DNA from: Oxalobacteraceae bacterium
GTDB taxonomy: Bacteria > Pseudomonadota > Gammaproteobacteria > Burkholderiales > Burkholderiaceae_D
Reading direction: 5' to 3'
NCBI GenBank assembly: GCA_021298555.1
Contig: JAJTGE010000020.1
Span: forward strand, 1-43,708
DNA: 43,708 nt
The notes beneath the pieces are model-generated. The model ran no database searches, was not told the DNA's origin, and was given only the letters and a program-made list of their open reading frames with translations. Positions 37,476-43,708 of the stretch are shown one piece after another (the stretch's first letter is position 1; each line of letters opens with the position of its first letter). The position numbers were made by a program, and so were the translations under genes.

Positions 37476-38909
37476 TTACTTGTCGCCACCCAGATTACCA
37501 ATTTTGTATTGGCGCAGTTTCACATACAGGCTTTGGCGCGAGAGCCCAAGAATTTCAGCGGCGGTAGCGCGATTATCTTGAGTCAGTTGCAAGGCGGCTT
37601 CGATGCAGAGTTTTTCTATCAGTTCGGTGGTTTCTCCGACGATTTCACGCATCGGTACACGACCCACCAGTTCGCTGAGTTGTTCTACTGAGCGTGGAAT
37701 TTCATGCTGCGATTCACTACCCAGTCGACGACCGATATCGCGTATGGTAAAGCCCAATCCGCTGAGCTCGCCATGCGGCACGGATACCGCAGAAATTTCT
37801 ACCTGAATCGACGCGCCGTTTTCATTACGCAGATTGGTAGCAAACAGTTTGACGGAGCCGCGCTGTCGCAGGTTGGCCAGTAAGACATTCAAATCAACAC
37901 CCGCACGACCTAGCCAACGATCCAGTGATTGGCCCACGACTTGATCAGATCGGCTCAGCTGTACAAGTTCAGTAAAGGCGCGGTTGGCAGCCAGAATTTC
38001 GCCATCGTTATCGGTCACAACAAATGCATCGGGCGTTTGTTCCAGCACGCGCAATACCATCTCGCTTTGCGCGGCGCTGCTTCCTATGGGAGGACTGGCC
38101 TGGCTTTGATTCACCACGCGTACCAACAGTAATTCACCGCTTTCTTCCTGGATGACGGAGACGCCTAGTGTCAACTGACCCGTAGGGATAGCAACGGATA
38201 ACTGATCCGCTTTGCCACTGGCGCGAACAATATCCAGCAGCTTGGCCAAGGCCGTGCCGGCTTTGGCATCAAAACAATCCAGGATATTGCGCCCCACTAA
38301 GCGACGCACACTTTCTGCGAGTACGGCCGCAGCGGCGGGATTGGCTTCGACTATCTTCAGAGTTTTACCCTCAACCACCATGACGCCCTCGGAGGTGAGA
38401 TCAAACAGAATTCGGTAGCGTGATTCCAGATGACGCAACCGGAGGTAATCGCGCTCCATAGCTTGCTGCGCATCGACTAATTGCTGCTGCAGTATGGATT
38501 GCGCGCGTAAATCACGACCCAGCGCAATCATGCGGCCGTTGGGCCCAACACGTATGGCGCAAAAGGAGAGAGGAACATCGGGGCCTGAGTTGGCCTTGAC
38601 ATTGACTTGCCGCCAAACGGTTCGGCCGTCGGAGTCGGCATCTTTTAATAGCTTGGCTATTTTTGGGCGCGTCTCTATGGTGACGATGTCTTGCCAAGAT
38701 TTGCCTATCCAGTTGCGCTGACCACCTTCTACCGGCAGGGCGCCAGCACTGCTGGACACATCCTGCACCACCCCTTCAGCGTCAACTACCAAGACCACAT
38801 CCGCAGCGGCGGAAAGCAAGGCAGCATTTGCCGCCGCACTCAAGCCTGAGAGCGATTGATTGGGAGTTTCGAATTGGGTCACGTAGTGGGAACCGATAGT
38901 AGGCCGCAT
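37476..38909 (-). CDS. ppsR: PpsR/CrtJ photosynthesis gene repressor
   Basis: Transcription regulator that represses bch, crt and light-harvesting genes under oxygen. 477 residues: N-terminal PAS-like domain (about 30-135), the Q-rich linker ILQQQLVDAQQAMERDYLRLRHLE (about 139-162), PAS1 (165-265), PAS2 (285-395), and a Fis-type helix-turn-helix at 446-472 (TAAEILGLSRQSLYVKLRQYKI). Cysteines at 117, 212 and 435 are present; Cys435 lies just before the HTH, the region where redox-active cysteines occur in Rhodobacter PpsR/CrtJ. The gene follows aerR on the minus strand (114-base gap), the standard pair. Confidence 0.95.
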   Translation of the reverse strand: MRPTIGSHYVTQFETPNQSLSGLSAAANAALLSAAADVVLVVDAEGVVQDVSSSAGALPVEGGQRNWIGKSWQDIVTIETRPKIAKLLKDADSDGRTVWRQVNVKANSGPDVPLSFCAIRVGPNGRMIALGRDLRAQSILQQQLVDAQQAMERDYLRLRHLESRYRILFDLTSEGVMVVEGKTLKIVEANPAAAAVLAESVRRLVGRNILDCFDAKAGTALAKLLDIVRASGKADQLSVAIPTGQLTLGVSVIQEESGELLLVRVVNQSQASPPIGSSAAQSEMVLRVLEQTPDAFVVTDNDGEILAANRAFTELVQLSRSDQVVGQSLDRWLGRAGVDLNVLLANLRQRGSVKLFATNLRNENGASIQVEISAVSVPHGELSGLGFTIRDIGRRLGSESQHEIPRSVEQLSELVGRVPMREIVGETTELIEKLCIEAALQLTQDNRATAAEILGLSRQSLYVKLRQYKIGNLGGDK

Positions 38910-39023
38910 AAATGTTGCAGGACGATCAACTTAAAAAACGACCGTACAGTATTTAAATATACCAGCGGATAGATTGTGACCGCAATTATAAGGATATTCA
39001 AGCTAAATTGTCAGTTGCTAGCG

Positions 39024-39746
39024 TCAGTTTAATCTGACTTCTTTTTGATGTTGGACAAGTTTAGCTGCGAGAGTGAGTGCCGTAAGGGCATCTTCAGCGA
39101 CGCCGTCGGCGCCTACGCTGCGGACCAGTTCGGGATGGCGCAGGAAAAGAGCGCCGCCGACCATGACGGCCAGGCGCGGGTTGCGGGAGGTTTTGCGGGC
39201 TGCGGTGATGACTTTTGTGAGGTCATCGATTTCTCGGTCGGTACTGGCCGAAAGTGCGACCACATCAAACCAATCCAAAGAAAGCGAATCCTGAATTTCT
39301 CTGGGTTGTGGCGAAGGGATAGTTAGAGTGACCCAGCCATCTCGCCTAAAAAACTCTGACAGCATAGAAACACCCAGGGTGTGCTGATAGCCGGGAAGGT
39401 TCGCAATCAATATGCGGCGTTCAGCCTGGGTAGAGGAGCGCAGGGTAGATTCACACTGAAATGCGGGGCTCACGTCATACAACATGGTTTGTATGCGCCA
39501 AAGGCAAAGGGTCACTTCGGAAAAATTACATATGTCGGCTTCCCATAACTCACCCAAGTAACGAGCTGAGGGGGTGAGCAAATCCAGATAAATCGCCTGC
39601 ATGGGAGCGCCGCGCTGGCAAATGTCGCCAATGATGGCGTTGGCCAATGAAATGTTTTGCTTGAGCAGAGCCTCGGTAAACGCCACGACTTCTTCACGAG
39701 GGACGGCAGGAGCTTGCTGCACATGCTGATCGCGATGGGCCAGCAT
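39024..39746 (-). CDS. aerR: AerR/PpaA, cobalamin-binding antirepressor
   Basis: Binds B12 in response to light and changes PpsR/CrtJ activity. 240 residues. The N-terminal half-helical part is followed by a Rossmann-like B12 domain: LIANLPGYQHTLGVSMLSEFFRR, where GYQHTLG carries the His that replaces the lower axial cobalt ligand (variant of DxHxxG), then WFDVVALSAST and MVGGALFLRHPEL. It lies upstream of ppsR and divergent from bchF, the usual place. ATG 39746 has no strong ribosome binding site. Confidence 0.92.
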   Translation of the reverse strand: MLAHRDQHVQQAPAVPREEVVAFTEALLKQNISLANAIIGDICQRGAPMQAIYLDLLTPSARYLGELWEADICNFSEVTLCLWRIQTMLYDVSPAFQCESTLRSSTQAERRILIANLPGYQHTLGVSMLSEFFRRDGWVTLTIPSPQPREIQDSLSLDWFDVVALSASTDREIDDLTKVITAARKTSRNPRLAVMVGGALFLRHPELVRSVGADGVAEDALTALTLAAKLVQHQKEVRLN

Positions 39747-40075
39747 TAGGCGGGGAATGATTTCAGCTTCAACTAATCCACCCTGGGTTTACCGGTCTGG
39801 CAAGTAGCCAAATAGTTAACCATGGGTGCTGCGATTGCGACGTTTGTTGCGGCCCTCAGCAGCAACACCTTCTTTTTACGCTCTGACGAGTATTGTGTCA
39901 AAGAAATATCAGATCAATAAGTTTTATATGCCAGCCAACCTGGCGGCTATAGCTTGTACCAGTCTTGTTAGACCCTACAAGCCTGTCAATAATACCTTAC
40001 GTAATCTTTAGTTGACATACTCATCAGTCACTCCTACAGTCCAGCAATCAGTCCATTCAGGACGGAGCGCATTCC
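39747..40075. promoter_or_regulatory. aerR-bchF divergent control region (329 bases, no gene)
   Basis: No gene is seen here. For aerR (minus strand): TTGACA at 39896-39901, 17-base spacer, TAAAAA at 39873-39878. For bchF: TTGACA at 40012-40017, 17-base spacer, TACAGT at 40035-40040, then GGAG at 40064-40067 before ATG 40076. A TGTCAA at 39984-39989 forms an inverted pair with the bchF -35 and starts a TGT-N12-ACG match, as in the bchG box. CTTGT-N8-ACAAG lies near 39964-39981. PpsR control of both directions is likely from the setting. Confidence 0.55.
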
Positions 40076-43538
<3,463 letters not shown>

Positions 43539-43596
43539 CACGAAAGGTGTGTTCGCGTTTGTAGTAATCCTTGCAGAGTACGAACTATGTAAAGAA

Positions 43597-43611
43597 CTGT
43601 CCTACCGACAG
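43597..43611. promoter_or_regulatory. Small hairpin in the bchB-bchL spacer
   Basis: CTGTC-ctacc-GACAG lies 27 bases before the bchL start in the 99-base spacer, upstream of GAAGGAG. It could be a leader stem or a protein site. No remnant of another gene is visible in the spacer. Confidence 0.3.
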
Positions 43612-43637
43612 GAAAGCATTACCGAAGGAGTTAAACA

Positions 43638-43708
43638 ATGAACATAGCGACCGTACCAGTAAGTGAAATCAAGCGTGACCGTCGCGGTGATGGCGAAGGC
43701 AGTGTGCA
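43638..43708 (+). CDS. bchL: BchL, iron protein of dark protochlorophyllide reductase (5' part)
   Basis: Only the first 23 codons are inside the window, cut at the right edge. The start ATG 43638 follows AAGGAG. The peptide MNIATVPVSEIKRDRRGDGE then GSV matches the DGEGSVQVHLD segment that precedes the nucleotide-binding part of BchL proteins. BchL is the ATP-dependent electron donor to BchN-BchB. In most purple bacteria bchH precedes it; here bchB does. Confidence 0.75.
   Translation, partial: MNIATVPVSEIKRDRRGDGEGSV

Overview
The window comes from a facultatively photoautotrophic purple proteobacterium, most likely beta- or gammaproteobacterial. The case rests on a red-type (form I) RuBisCO operon with its cbbX activase and a divergent cbbR, next to a bacteriochlorophyll gene cluster with the classical order bchP-pucC-bchG and ppsR-aerR-bchF-bchN-bchB. 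I cannot name genus or species from sequence alone. No rRNA, tRNA, CRISPR array or insertion sequence was seen.

Region 1 (1-13729) is a surface and secretion locus. It opens with the 3' part of a secreted protein built from Ser/Thr-rich octapeptide repeats and a calcium-binding-like C-terminal region. A complete LapB/LapC/TolC-type type I secretion operon follows, then a TPR plus GT41 (O-GlcNAc-transferase-like) glycosyltransferase. After that comes an AT-richer block of glycan-related genes: a DUF5672-like protein, an unknown protein, a double methyltransferase, a single methyltransferase and a GT2 glycosyltransferase. A UDP-glucuronate decarboxylase gene faces it on the minus strand (13878-14843). 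A plausible reading is that the secreted repeat protein or a surface glycan is decorated by these enzymes.

Region 2 (14993-25287) is the Calvin-cycle regulon: cbbR divergent from cbbL-cbbS-cbbX-cbbF(fbp)-cbbP(prk)-cbbT(tkt)-cbbZ-cbbA-cbbY. The cbbZ/cbbA boundary is broken: the last part of the phosphoglycolate phosphatase gene is joined directly and out of frame to a class II aldolase gene lacking about its first 50 codons.

Region 3 (25482-30311) is a toxin-antitoxin and debris zone. It holds an MNT nucleotidyltransferase with a 15-codon partner stub, an AbiEi/AbiEii-like pair behind a long inverted repeat, a short BrnA-like remnant, an ABC exporter with an internal deletion and frameshift, and a VapBC pair with its own inverted repeat.

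Region 4 (30479-43708) is the photosynthesis gene cluster. On the minus strand lie bchG-pucC-bchP-tspO. A BrnT/Xre toxin-antitoxin pair and GDP-fucose genes (gmd-fcl) then interrupt the cluster. Next are aerR-ppsR on the minus strand and, divergently, bchF-bchN-bchB and the start of bchL. The bchH gene usually found between bchB and bchL is absent here. Candidate redox/light-control boxes (TGTCAA/TTGACA-type, PpsR-like) lie at the bchG promoter and in the aerR-bchF intergenic region.
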